NCBI GenBank assembly: GCA_013314855.1
Contig: JABUEW010000012.1
Coordinates: forward strand, 1-50,969
Direction of reading: 5' to 3'
Length of the DNA stretch: 50,969 bases
DNA from: Bacillota bacterium
GTDB lineage: Bacteria > Bacillota > Clostridia > Acetivibrionales > DUMC01
A program made the translations under genes and the position numbers. A model generated the notes under the pieces. It saw only the letters and a program-made list of their open reading frames with translations. It ran no database searches and was not told the origin of the DNA. Shown one piece after another: positions 8,770 through 17,261 of this stretch. Within the stretch, counting starts at the first letter, position 1; each line of letters starts with the position of its first letter.

Positions 8770-8798
8770 AGTTTAAAAGCTAATATCATTTAAGTCAA
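8770..8798 (-). promoter_or_regulatory. Promoter of the ABC transporter operon
   Basis: Minus strand: -35 TTGACT (8793-8798), a 17-base spacer and -10 TAAACT (8770-8775). Transcription would start near 8762, giving a short leader to the TTG start at 8720. This supports separate control of the transporter/GH4 operon by the AraC-type sensor-regulator encoded just upstream. Confidence 0.5.
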
Positions 8799-8901
8799 TC
8801 AACAAAAGATATTAATCATTGTAATTTCTGACCTTTATACGGTAATGTTTAGAAAATACCAGAATGACAAGAAATTACTATGTAAGAGGATGTAATCTTT
8901 A

Positions 8902-11238
8902 CTACATGGAATCCTCTAAAGCTCTAAAGTTTATAGCTTTTAGTTTATAGCTTTTAGGGGTCATCCCATAGCGCCGTTTAAATACTTTGATGAAGTATCC
9001 GGCACTGCTGAATCCTGTTTCAGCCGCTATTGTTTCCACTGACATATTAGTTTTCAGTAAAAGCTCCCTAGCCATTTCCAAACGGGTATTGGAAACATAA
9101 TCAGCGAAATCCGTGCCGGTTTTACTCTTAAAGAGACGGCTAAAATAAGATGCGCTCAGGAAGACTTTCCGGGCTACATTCTGCAGGGAGAGATCGGAAT
9201 TAAGATTTTTCCGTATATAATCTATTGCCTGATCTACGGCCTCATAACTTTTGAACTCACTTCTCCTTCCTGTACACTTAATGACTTCAGCCGCTATACA
9301 CCTTATCCAATTCCCGGCATCGTCTATATTATTAATTGCAGAAAACTGTTCAAATAGTTCCCTGCCAATGAACTTCTTTTTGTGCGGCAAATAGTGCATG
9401 TATCTGGACAAAACCGACAACAAGTAAATGAGTTTTTGTTGACAATGATCAGCAGAATAGTTGCTACTCTTCATAAGATGAATCAGTTCATCAAGAGAGC
9501 TGTCCAGTTCATTTTCATTATTTGAATCAAGTGCACCTATTATCTTCTCGATAATTTTATCAGGAATTTCCAGTGAACTGTTCTCTCTAACCATTAGAAT
9601 ATCTTCAGTAAAAATTCTATTTTCCGGCATGAAATACAAATATTTCTGAAGTAACTTTGCAGTATCAAAAGACTGGTATAGATCAACCGGATTTTCAACC
9701 ACTCTACCAATGTAAAAAACCAGCTTTACAGGAAAAATCTTTTCCTGGCTCATCAGGAAATTGCATAATGCAATATAAAGATCCTGGCTATCGGGTGTAG
9801 AATTAACAATAATCCCCAGGCTATCATCACTTAATTCCGTAGCAAAGCATGAAATTGAACCCATATTATAATTTTCTATACTTTCAATAAGAGAATACCT
9901 GATATAATGACTGTCCTGCAAACTAATATTTGAATTGAAATAGTCAATTTGAATAATAATTGTACAATAGCATGAGTAATTGAATTTCAGCCCTATCAAT
10001 TTCATGCGTTCTCTAAATTCGCTGTAATCATTTACAGTATGATTAAGCAGCCTCAATACCAGGTTATGTTTTATCAGACTCATGTTTGTTTCCAGTATAA
10101 CCTCAAGATTTTTTACTTTTAATGACATATTACTGAACGCATCAGCAAGAAATACATATTCGTTTTCCGTGTTAACCGGAGATATCCTGGAACTATGAAA
10201 TATCTTCTTAAGATTCTCAATAAGGATTTTTAAAGGATTATAGATATTAAATGTGAATAGACCGGACAAAACAATTCCTACAACCATTGTTAAAAGACAT
10301 ATTGCAAAAACCTGGTATAGTATATTTCTTAATTTTTCGTAAAACACATCAACAGGGAGTATATTTATTATTTTCCAACCTGTAGAAGAAAGTGATGTGT
10401 ATGTAATTATACTTCTTACCTTATTTACATAGTTAACAAATCTTCCACTCTCACCGGAGAAATCAAACGGGCCAATACTGGAAAGCACTTTATCCGCAGC
10501 CGGCTGGTCTCTGTTTGTTGTTGATATCAGAGAACCGTCCGATGTAACAATATAAATGGCGTTCATGGAATCGAAGCCATAGCTCCTGATTATTTCATAT
10601 ACTGCTCTTTCATTAATATGAATAGCGATAAACCCTTTGCAATTACGGCCGGAAGAATCATATGGATATGTTTTTACATATGAAAAAACTTCTCCGATCC
10701 GACTGTATGTACTGTCTGCTTTTTGAGACAATCCCAGCCATTTGACATTATCCTCGGAACTGTTAATAGTATAAAACCACATTAAATCCGCAGAAGAGCG
10801 TGAAATCCGGGACACATCAAATTTCAAGCCATAAACCGAAGATATCATTACATCGCTGTCTGCAATATATACGTCGATTGAATGGAGGACACCATGGCTT
10901 ACAAGTACTCTTTCTTTAAGGTATTTATTAAATTGAAGTACCTTATCATAGTTGCCGGACAAGGGATTGTTAATAAAAAATATAAAGTAGTTGGAACTCT
11001 GCATAGGACCAGCCAGATTGACAAATTCCTGTTGCGCCTTCTTTATTATGGATTCTTCCAGCATTTTCCCTAGATTTTCCAGTTGGTTGTCCTTAAGCGA
11101 AAAAACAAATTCGTTAAAATTGGAAGAAAAGGTCAAATATGAGAATATTCCAATAAAAATCGTGCTTACCAATACTATTGCCAAAAATGAAATCATAAGC
11201 TTGAAATATACACCTTTAAACTTTTTCAACAGTTTCAT
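8902..11238 (-). CDS. Membrane-anchored AraC family sensor-regulator
   Basis: 778 residues. Membrane segments at about 14-37 and 306-331 flank an extracytoplasmic sensor region of about 265 residues (Cache-like by layout). A HAMP-like linker and a central cytoplasmic region follow, then an AraC-type double helix-turn-helix at about 675-775 with the signature GFSSAGYFIKVFKRRYGMTP. Proteins of this layout (YesN/YtdP style, one chain) sense an external ligand and activate the neighbouring sugar ABC operon. Here that operon begins 181 bases downstream. The start has only a weak site (GGTGATCAC). It lies between the catabolic half and the uptake half of the island and could connect them. Confidence 0.88.
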   Translation of the reverse strand: MKLLKKFKGVYFKLMISFLAIVLVSTIFIGIFSYLTFSSNFNEFVFSLKDNQLENLGKMLEESIIKKAQQEFVNLAGPMQSSNYFIFFINNPLSGNYDKVLQFNKYLKERVLVSHGVLHSIDVYIADSDVMISSVYGLKFDVSRISRSSADLMWFYTINSSEDNVKWLGLSQKADSTYSRIGEVFSYVKTYPYDSSGRNCKGFIAIHINERAVYEIIRSYGFDSMNAIYIVTSDGSLISTTNRDQPAADKVLSSIGPFDFSGESGRFVNYVNKVRSIITYTSLSSTGWKIINILPVDVFYEKLRNILYQVFAICLLTMVVGIVLSGLFTFNIYNPLKILIENLKKIFHSSRISPVNTENEYVFLADAFSNMSLKVKNLEVILETNMSLIKHNLVLRLLNHTVNDYSEFRERMKLIGLKFNYSCYCTIIIQIDYFNSNISLQDSHYIRYSLIESIENYNMGSISCFATELSDDSLGIIVNSTPDSQDLYIALCNFLMSQEKIFPVKLVFYIGRVVENPVDLYQSFDTAKLLQKYLYFMPENRIFTEDILMVRENSSLEIPDKIIEKIIGALDSNNENELDSSLDELIHLMKSSNYSADHCQQKLIYLLSVLSRYMHYLPHKKKFIGRELFEQFSAINNIDDAGNWIRCIAAEVIKCTGRRSEFKSYEAVDQAIDYIRKNLNSDLSLQNVARKVFLSASYFSRLFKSKTGTDFADYVSNTRLEMARELLLKTNMSVETIAAETGFSSAGYFIKVFKRRYGMTPKSYKLKAINFRALEDSM

Positions 11239-11347
11239 GTGATCACCAAAAATATGATTTTAGGCTTTTCCAAAGAAATCTATTTTATAGTCTATGACAA
11301 TTATAGCATGGTTGCATACAATATGCAAATTTACATTTATATCCTCC

Positions 11348-11369
11348 GGTTGCATTCATTATTGCAACC
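11348..11369 (-). terminator. Weak hairpin after the M24-like gene
   Basis: GGTTGCA and TGCAACC form a 7-bp stem with an 8-base loop, 8 bases past the stop of the M24-fold gene. There is no T-run, so it may only pause transcription or protect the 3' end. Read-through into the AraC sensor gene is possible. Confidence 0.35.
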
Positions 11370-11376
11370 ACTCCAA

Positions 11377-12468
11377 TTACCTTATCAATATGTCCGGTCT
11401 TTTAAGCTCCTTTCCTTCATATACTACCTCAATATACGGATATTCACCGGTATAGGTAAGTATTTGATTTTCGTCTTCCATTACAATGATGGTATCTTCC
11501 GATTTTGTTCCTGAAATGGAAGGATTCCATGCAAATGCCTGGTTCGCTTTTACAATTTCCAGACATTTTTCCGTACCACGATATTCCCTGGCCATATATC
11601 CTGTGAGTCCTCCCTGGTGATGCAGCTTCCACTCGTCGGCATAACCGGTTCGCCTGTACTCCTCGAGCGCCAGTTTGAAAACATCTGAAACTGCCATTTC
11701 CGGCCTTGTACTTAATATAAATGCAGCATCCGTTTTTGTAACTGCACTGTGTTTTACCTTGATATCGTCAGGGAGTTTGCCGAAGTGGACAAATCTTGTC
11801 AGTGAGGCATATAACCCCTGCCTTCTTGCACATACGGCAATCATCAGGTACTTGTCCAGACTTTTGCTCGTCGGCAGAGGATGCCTGTATTTAAACAGTC
11901 TCCAGTCCGAACCGACTAATATCGTTATGGGTTCTATTCCTAACGACCAGAGTCTTTTTCCGACTTCTCCGGCAATTTCATACTCTGTCGTTCCCTGTCT
12001 TACTAAAAAGCAAACATCCTCTACAGCATTTGCCGCTTCATACCCCAGCGCTTTATACCTGAATATTTCAACATCATCCAGGGTGCTTCGCATACTCCTG
12101 AATTCACCGGCCAGCTCCGTATCAACTGCTGCATTCCTTATTCCGAGGGTTTGTAAAGCAAGCTCCCTGATGTCGATATCATCGTACCAGTTGTATATAG
12201 CGTCATCAAAGCTCAATCCCCCGAGTTCTTCGTCATGCAGCCTTCCGGCTTCAATATTGTTAGCAATCAGCAGTATCCTGTCACGGGTAATTGCGATGGA
12301 CGCACAGGATGTCTCCGATGCAAGTCCGACAAACCCTCTGCCACCCGTCAACCATGAAAAATTGGGTAAAGAGCTGACGACAATCCCGTCAAGCTCTTTA
12401 TCCGATGCCAGTTTCCTCACTTTTTCCACTTTTCTTTTAAAACTTTCCACCGTGCTGGTTATACTCAT
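11377..12468 (-). CDS. M24 (creatinase/aminopeptidase P fold) family protein, metal site not conserved
   Basis: 363 residues from ATG 12468, which has AGGATGG upstream. It has an N-terminal creatinase-like domain (LDGIVVSSLPNFSWLTGGRG) and a C-terminal pita-bread domain. Metal-dependent M24 enzymes carry Asp, Asp, His, Glu, Glu ligands. Here the region expected to hold the two Asp reads CARRQGLYASLTRFV with no Asp. The His is kept (LHHQGGLTGY), the usual IEPG Glu is replaced (AWNPSISG), and only the last Glu (KSEDTIIV) remains. It is therefore probably not a metallopeptidase. It may be a creatinase-type hydrolase or a pseudo-enzyme. It follows the aldolase gene within 13 bases and is the last gene of the catabolic operon. 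Role in sugar breakdown unknown. Confidence 0.75.
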   Translation of the reverse strand: MSITSTVESFKRKVEKVRKLASDKELDGIVVSSLPNFSWLTGGRGFVGLASETSCASIAITRDRILLIANNIEAGRLHDEELGGLSFDDAIYNWYDDIDIRELALQTLGIRNAAVDTELAGEFRSMRSTLDDVEIFRYKALGYEAANAVEDVCFLVRQGTTEYEIAGEVGKRLWSLGIEPITILVGSDWRLFKYRHPLPTSKSLDKYLMIAVCARRQGLYASLTRFVHFGKLPDDIKVKHSAVTKTDAAFILSTRPEMAVSDVFKLALEEYRRTGYADEWKLHHQGGLTGYMAREYRGTEKCLEIVKANQAFAWNPSISGTKSEDTIIVMEDENQILTYTGEYPYIEVVYEGKELKRPDILIR

Positions 12469-12481
12469 TTCAACCATCCTG

Positions 12482-13348
12482 TTATATTTTGATTTCCTGT
12501 GCTCTTCCATCAGAGCCTAATGCGCGTATGATGTCCTTAATATCCTTTTTCAGATGATCCTTGCAGGCCTGCATGATTCTCCATGCATGGAATTCATGAT
12601 TCAGGGAATTGCTATACTCATTGAAATATTGAATGTAGTTCATCCTGAGTCCTTCTCCGAAGTTAATTTTGCTCATGCCTTTTTCCACACATTTCGAAAT
12701 GGTTTCAAGGGATACGCCGCTTGTTCCGTGAAGTACCAGCGGTACATCCGTTACTTTCCTGATTTCGGTTATATGGTCGACATTAATACCGGTCTGCTCC
12801 TTGAAAATTCCATGAGTGGTGCCTATTCCAACAGCCAGCAAATCCACATCGACATTTTCCACAAACTGCTTTACTTCATCCGGACTTGTCAGCGGTGCCT
12901 TCTTACCTTCCGCTTCTGAGCTCTTGATAATATTTCCTACCTCTGCCTCAACGCTTATACCCAGAGGCCTAACAAGATTTATCACAAGATTTGTACCATC
13001 AATATTTTCTTCCAGCGGGCAGCCTGCATAATCGATCATAACCCCTGTAAATCCTGCTTTTACAGCCCTCATGATCGACTCGAGGCTCTTGCCGTGGTCA
13101 AGCTGCATGGCTATGGGGATTGTACAATCCGAAGCCAGATAACGTGTCAGGTAAGTAAAAAAATCATACCCGCGGTATTCAAGGTTGGGCTCATAACACT
13201 GTATTATAAGGGGGGATTGCAGTTCCTCAGCTGCTTCTATTATCGCCCTCGTAATATCATAAGTTGCCCCATTGGTATTTAAAGCAGGTACTGCATAGCC
13301 TTTCCGGGCTGCATCATCGGCAAGCACTTTTGAATTACATATTTTCAT
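12482..13348 (-). CDS. Class II fructose-bisphosphate aldolase family protein
   Basis: 288 residues with AAAGGGGTAAAATAAT before ATG. Zinc-ligand motifs in order: QLDHGKS, AVGIGTTHGIF and LVLHGTSG, which are the standard class II (FbaA/GatY/KbaY/IolJ) signatures. It cleaves a ketose phosphate to dihydroxyacetone phosphate plus an aldehyde in the cytoplasm. It lies 23 bases downstream of the isomerase gene. A transketolase-based sulfo-sugar pathway consumes glyceraldehyde 3-phosphate as acceptor, so an aldolase in the operon may help supply it (inference). Exact substrate (fructose-, tagatose- or another 1-phosphate) not determined. Confidence 0.88.
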   Translation of the reverse strand: MKICNSKVLADDAARKGYAVPALNTNGATYDITRAIIEAAEELQSPLIIQCYEPNLEYRGYDFFTYLTRYLASDCTIPIAMQLDHGKSLESIMRAVKAGFTGVMIDYAGCPLEENIDGTNLVINLVRPLGISVEAEVGNIIKSSEAEGKKAPLTSPDEVKQFVENVDVDLLAVGIGTTHGIFKEQTGINVDHITEIRKVTDVPLVLHGTSGVSLETISKCVEKGMSKINFGEGLRMNYIQYFNEYSNSLNHEFHAWRIMQACKDHLKKDIKDIIRALGSDGRAQEIKI

Positions 13349-13371
13349 ATTATTTTACCCCTTTCTTTATT

Positions 13372-14805
13372 TTATTCTATATTTTGCAGGTATTCCCTAT
13401 ACTCTGTCACAGGAAGCGGCTTAATGTCCAACCATGCCATCACTTCCATGAGTTCGTTTTCAACGCTGCCTCCGACGATCGGGTAATGGTGCTGGAATCT
13501 TTGAAGCATTAACGTATTAACGAGATCCTTCAGTGCAATGGGCTTGCCATTCATTTTAAGGTTGCCGATCCAACCCCTGCTGCCGTCATAACTCCTGTCC
13601 TGTTTTTCAATGAACTCGCCCGAAAGGACAAGCATCCTTTCATATTCCCATGTGAGCCTGGCTATCGTAGCCGATTGGCTCTTGTAATACATATCCCCGA
13701 TTGTCCCTACCTTCACATTGTCGGCTCCCGCAATCCTGCTGCCCGGTTTGTAGTGTCCGGCCAGACACATCCCCCTGCTGTCGGCAAACCTGGAAGGCGC
13801 CGACCCGCAGTGCCACATCAGCACCGATTCCGTATCGAAGTCAAGTTTGGACAAATCCATCAGCATGGGCATGTCATCGGTAAGCCCGTGAAGGAACATC
13901 ATACTGATGGCGCTGTCCACATCGCCTTCACATGCGGCTATATATCCTTTGTCCAGCAGTCGCCCTATGATGGAACAGACGACGATCCCCAACTCTTTCC
14001 TGTATTTCGGCCAGCATCCTATGGCAACGGCCTTGTATCCGTTTTCGCTGATGAAATCTTCAAAAGCCTTATAGACTCTGGCAGTCGTATCCAGATTTTT
14101 TTTTGCATCCGGCGTTACACAACGTGCCTCATTGACCATTTCATCAATTACATCCTTCACTTCGCTGTCCTTATAGGATAAAGCCCTGTCCTTTATTTCG
14201 GAAAATTCATGAAGCCTCTCCACCGATACACCCAGCCTGGATTTCGTTTTGCGCTCGTCATAATAGAAATCGTTGAAACCCGGGGCAATGCCTCCCACAA
14301 GGGCTATTCGCGAACCCCATACGTTTTTTATAGCCGTGAGCGCCTTCACGGTTATTTTAAATCTGTTAATAAAGAGGTCATCCGTGATGTCTCCATAGAA
14401 CCATTTGCATTTTATGTTCCTGCCGATATACTGTCCTATGATGCTGGCGTACATGTTCATCCCGCAAAATGAATTTAAAGGGATGGCGCCACTATCCGTT
14501 ATTTCGGGTATTCCCCATAAACCGATTCTTGCGCCCGTTTCGGTTAAAGGCCCGATAACATCCCCTCCGGCAAAGGTTGTGAGCTGAATCAGCAGGAAAT
14601 CGACCTTCTTGGTCTCCAGCTCCTTTTTTACGGCTTCGGAGTCTTTCCTTGCAACAAGGGGCTCTTTTACTACATACAGGTCAAACCCAAGTTCTTCGGC
14701 AATCTTCTGCATCTCGGGAACATAGTGTTTTGCATACTGACCTTCCCTGCTCCCCCAGAAACTGGGTTGAACAGCACTTACCAATCCCACTTTCAACTTT
14801 TCCAT
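13372..14805 (-). CDS. L-fucose/L-arabinose isomerase-like family protein (candidate sulfoquinovose isomerase)
   Basis: 477 residues with AAAGGAGCTGCTGAAA before ATG. It starts KVGLVSAVQPSFWG and has a Rossmann-like N-terminal half typical of the FucI/AraA superfamily. Later segments are LMWHCGSAPSRF (metal- and substrate-site type His), LAGHYKPGSRI and a C-terminal QRFQHHYPIVGG with paired His, similar to AraA-type HH motifs. The family interconverts aldoses and ketoses with Mn2+. In this operon the natural role is conversion of sulfoquinovose to 6-deoxy-6-sulfofructose, the step called SqvD in transketolase and transaldolase sulfoglycolysis. Assignment of sulfoquinovose as substrate is by context only. 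It is separated from the RpiB-like gene by an inverted-repeat element. Confidence 0.8.
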   Translation of the reverse strand: MEKLKVGLVSAVQPSFWGSREGQYAKHYVPEMQKIAEELGFDLYVVKEPLVARKDSEAVKKELETKKVDFLLIQLTTFAGGDVIGPLTETGARIGLWGIPEITDSGAIPLNSFCGMNMYASIIGQYIGRNIKCKWFYGDITDDLFINRFKITVKALTAIKNVWGSRIALVGGIAPGFNDFYYDERKTKSRLGVSVERLHEFSEIKDRALSYKDSEVKDVIDEMVNEARCVTPDAKKNLDTTARVYKAFEDFISENGYKAVAIGCWPKYRKELGIVVCSIIGRLLDKGYIAACEGDVDSAISMMFLHGLTDDMPMLMDLSKLDFDTESVLMWHCGSAPSRFADSRGMCLAGHYKPGSRIAGADNVKVGTIGDMYYKSQSATIARLTWEYERMLVLSGEFIEKQDRSYDGSRGWIGNLKMNGKPIALKDLVNTLMLQRFQHHYPIVGGSVENELMEVMAWLDIKPLPVTEYREYLQNIE

Positions 14806-14827
14806 TTTCAGCAGCTCCTTTTAATGT

Positions 14828-14960
14828 AAGGGGACACACCATTCCAGAAATCAGATGTCAGAAGTCAGAAATTAGATTTAAGTAGGCTTTGAAGCAATTT
14901 AATAATTCTGTTATCTGGTCTCTGTTTTCTGTTCTCTGCAGTTTCGGAATGTCCCCTTTC
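14828..14960. mobile_element. Miniature inverted-repeat element with GGGGAC termini
   Basis: Left end AAGGGGACACACCATTCC, right end GGAATGTCCCCTTT, giving imperfect terminal inverted repeats about 130 bases apart. The arms inside are rich in CAGA units on the left and their complement TCTG on the right, so the whole element can fold into one long imperfect hairpin. It has no reading frame. It fills almost all of the 165-base gap between the RpiB-like and isomerase genes, unlike the tight spacing elsewhere in the operon. I read it as a MITE-like insertion. Confidence 0.55.
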
Positions 14961-14970
14961 GACGCTAAAG

Positions 14971-15447
14971 CTATTTAAAATTTATTTCTTCCAGTTTCTT
15001 TATTTCTTCAAGGGCGCCGCAGAGAAATTTTCGCCTGTCCGCCGGGAACCCCTCGGTAAAATCCGCTTCAAGCCATCTGTTCACCATGTCTATTGCCTGC
15101 TGAGGCGCAATAAGCCAGCCCCCCATCGTAATGATGTTGGCTTTGTTGATAATTTTACTCATCCTGGCTGAATAGCTGCTTTCAACAGCCACCGCATAGA
15201 CACCTTTGAATTTATTCGCCACGATGCACATGCCCGCGCCGGTTCCACAAATCAAGACGGCTTTTTCCACTTCACCCTTCTGGACTTTCCTTGCCACAAC
15301 GGGTGCTACCTCGTAATAGGGTTTGAACCCATCGGGATCCGTCATACCCAGGTCTTCAACTTCATACCCCAGTGAAACCAGATGTTTTTTCACCTCCTCC
15401 TTCAAACTGAAACCGGATTTATCGGAACCTACTGCAATCTTCATCAT
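14971..15447 (-). CDS. RpiB/LacA/LacB family isomerase (candidate 4-deoxy-4-sulfoerythrose isomerase, SqwI)
   Basis: 158 residues, with GGAGGTAAAAAG before the first ATG. The family motif ICGTGAGMCIVANKF carries Cys67, the catalytic base position of RpiB. Differences from ribose-5-phosphate isomerase B: SDHxG is SDKSG at the N terminus, and the stretch after the YSA motif reads SKIINKANI, without the His of the usual QHNDTN that opens the furanose ring. An acyclic substrate would not need that His; 4-deoxy-4-sulfoerythrose cannot form a furanose, so the loss fits the sulfo-transketolase pathway. It lies 4 bases after the transketolase gene. Specificity is an inference. Confidence 0.82.
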   Translation of the reverse strand: MMKIAVGSDKSGFSLKEEVKKHLVSLGYEVEDLGMTDPDGFKPYYEVAPVVARKVQKGEVEKAVLICGTGAGMCIVANKFKGVYAVAVESSYSARMSKIINKANIITMGGWLIAPQQAIDMVNRWLEADFTEGFPADRRKFLCGALEEIKKLEEINFK

Positions 15448-15451
15448 CTTT

Positions 15452-16399
15452 TTACCTCCTATTTTTTTTTGCGATGACTTCTTCCGCCGCGCGCGCTATA
15501 TCCCCGGCAGTCATATGGTATTTTTCAAACAGGTATTCCTTCCTGCCGACCTCCCCAAAATGGTCTGCAACGCCTATCCTTTTCATTGGAACCGGGCACT
15601 CTTCGATCAATACTTCAGCCACGGCGCTGCCCAGACCGCCGATAATGTTGTGGTTTTCAACCGTTACCACCGCACCTGTTTCCCTGGCTGCGGAAATGAC
15701 ACCTTCACGGTCAATAGGCTTTATGGTATGTATATTGACCACCTTTGCGCTTATTCCTTTGACTTTAAGGATTTCTGCCGCATCCAGAGCGCTTCTGACC
15801 AGTATTCCGGTTACAAAGAGGGTTACATCCTTTCCATCCAACAGCAAGTCGGACTTCCACAGATCAAATTTGTATCCGTCATCAAATATCTTAAATGCAC
15901 GCCTTCGATATAACCTGATATATACCGGTCCGTAATGTGCGGCAATCTGGGGCATTGCCTTTTTCAGTTGAGTGCCGTCAACTGGCTCGAATATGGTCAT
16001 ACCGGGCAGTGTTCTCATAATGCCGACATCCTCCAGACTCATATGGGTGCCTCCGTTCAATTCCGCTGTAACACCCGGATCGGTACCCCCGATTTTCACA
16101 TTCAGTCCGGCATATGCCACCGATATGGTAATCTGATCAAAACACCTTCTTGTGGCAAAAGCGGTAAAGGAATTGGCAAAAGGTATCTTCCCGAAGGCGC
16201 TTAAGCCTGCCGCAACCCCAATCATATTGGCTTCCGCTACACCGACATCCACAGTCCTTTCAGGAAACCTTTCCTTAAAAGGCACAGTACCCGAAGCTTT
16301 CATTAAATCAGCTTCAAGAAGTACAATACGCTCATCTTTTTCAGCAAGCGCTATCAATGATTCACAGTAAACCGCTCTTAATTCCTTGTCATCAAACAT
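15452..16399 (-). CDS. Transketolase, C-terminal subunit (candidate 6-deoxy-6-sulfofructose transketolase)
   Basis: 315 residues covering the pyrimidine-binding and C-terminal domains of a split transketolase. The motif VGVAEANMIGVAAGLSAFG contains the Glu that activates thiamine diphosphate. FATRRCFDQI follows the usual family pattern. The ATG has GGAGGAGTGAATTGA upstream, inside the end of the partner gene, so the two subunits are translationally linked. The complex moves two-carbon ketol units. In the proposed pathway it works twice: on sulfofructose to give sulfoerythrose, then on sulfoerythrulose to give sulfoacetaldehyde, each time making xylulose 5-phosphate from glyceraldehyde 3-phosphate. 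Confidence 0.92.
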   Translation of the reverse strand: MFDDKELRAVYCESLIALAEKDERIVLLEADLMKASGTVPFKERFPERTVDVGVAEANMIGVAAGLSAFGKIPFANSFTAFATRRCFDQITISVAYAGLNVKIGGTDPGVTAELNGGTHMSLEDVGIMRTLPGMTIFEPVDGTQLKKAMPQIAAHYGPVYIRLYRRRAFKIFDDGYKFDLWKSDLLLDGKDVTLFVTGILVRSALDAAEILKVKGISAKVVNIHTIKPIDREGVISAARETGAVVTVENHNIIGGLGSAVAEVLIEECPVPMKRIGVADHFGEVGRKEYLFEKYHMTAGDIARAAEEVIAKKNRR

Positions 16400-16404
16400 T
16401 CAAT

Positions 16405-17238
16405 TCACTCCTCCATACCTTTGTCAAGTTCCTTTAACGCCTGCGCGACATCTTCTTTTGTCACAGGCATATTATGTGAGCCGACCTTTCCTTCACAGAA
16501 CGAAGCGCCCTTTCCTTTGACAGTGTTCAGTATGATCATTGAAGGCTTTCCGCTTACTTCCTGCGCTTTTACAATGGCATCATATATCTGTTTTATGTCG
16601 TGTCCGTCCACCGATTGTGTGTACCAGCCGAAAGATTTCCATTTATCTTCAATCGGTTCCAGAGAATTAATCTCGTCGGTTGTCCCGTCAATCTGCATTT
16701 TGTTGTAATCGGTAAATCCAATCAGATTATCCAGTTTTTTTTGCGACGCAAGCATGGCTGCCTCCCATACTTGTCCTTCCTGGCTTTCTCCGCATCCGAT
16801 CAGGGCATATACTCTCACATTCTTTCTGTCCATCTTTGCAGCAATTGCCATGCCTACAGCTGCCGAAATCCCCTGTCCTAGCGATCCCGCCGTCATATCA
16901 ATTCCTATAGTACGCTGCATGTCGCAGTGACTGGGGAGCTTAGTACCCGGCTTGTTCAGGGTCATCAGTTCTTCTACAGGGAAATAGCCCTTCATAGCTA
17001 GAACAGCATATAATGCCGGTCCCGCGTGTCCTTTTGACAGTACAAACCTGTCCCTCTCCTCCCATTTCGGGTCAGCAGGATTGATCTTCATGACCTTGTA
17101 ATATAATACTGTCAGAACCTCCGCTATGGACATGGCTCCGCCGATGTGCCCTACTCCGACTTCTCCGATCATGCTGACAATGTTTTTTCTAACATCCACT
17201 GCTACTTTACGTAAATGCTTCAATTCTTCTTCTCTCAT
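16405..17238 (-). CDS. Transketolase, N-terminal (TPP-binding) subunit, with Mg-ligand Asp replaced by Cys
   Basis: 277 residues from ATG 17238, with AAGGTGGTCAGA upstream; GTG 17256 is possible but has no better site. It has the HxG motif VGHIGGAMSIAEVL, SKGHAGPALYAVL, and the TPP motif region IGCGESQEGQVWEAAM followed by DYNKMQIDG. The usual sequence is GDGE; the Asp that holds the Mg2+ of thiamine diphosphate is Cys here (codon TGC, read directly). The rest of the site is intact, so this is more likely a subfamily feature than damage. It forms the enzyme with the subunit encoded downstream. Confidence 0.92.
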   Translation of the reverse strand: MREEELKHLRKVAVDVRKNIVSMIGEVGVGHIGGAMSIAEVLTVLYYKVMKINPADPKWEERDRFVLSKGHAGPALYAVLAMKGYFPVEELMTLNKPGTKLPSHCDMQRTIGIDMTAGSLGQGISAAVGMAIAAKMDRKNVRVYALIGCGESQEGQVWEAAMLASQKKLDNLIGFTDYNKMQIDGTTDEINSLEPIEDKWKSFGWYTQSVDGHDIKQIYDAIVKAQEVSGKPSMIILNTVKGKGASFCEGKVGSHNMPVTKEDVAQALKELDKGMEE

Positions 17239-17261
17239 TCTGACCACCTTCTCCACATTTA

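Noticed and set aside
11675-12520. A 281-codon Ser/Leu-rich plus-strand frame opposite the M24-fold gene
   Set aside because: Composition is typical of an antisense frame; the minus-strand protein aligns with a known fold.
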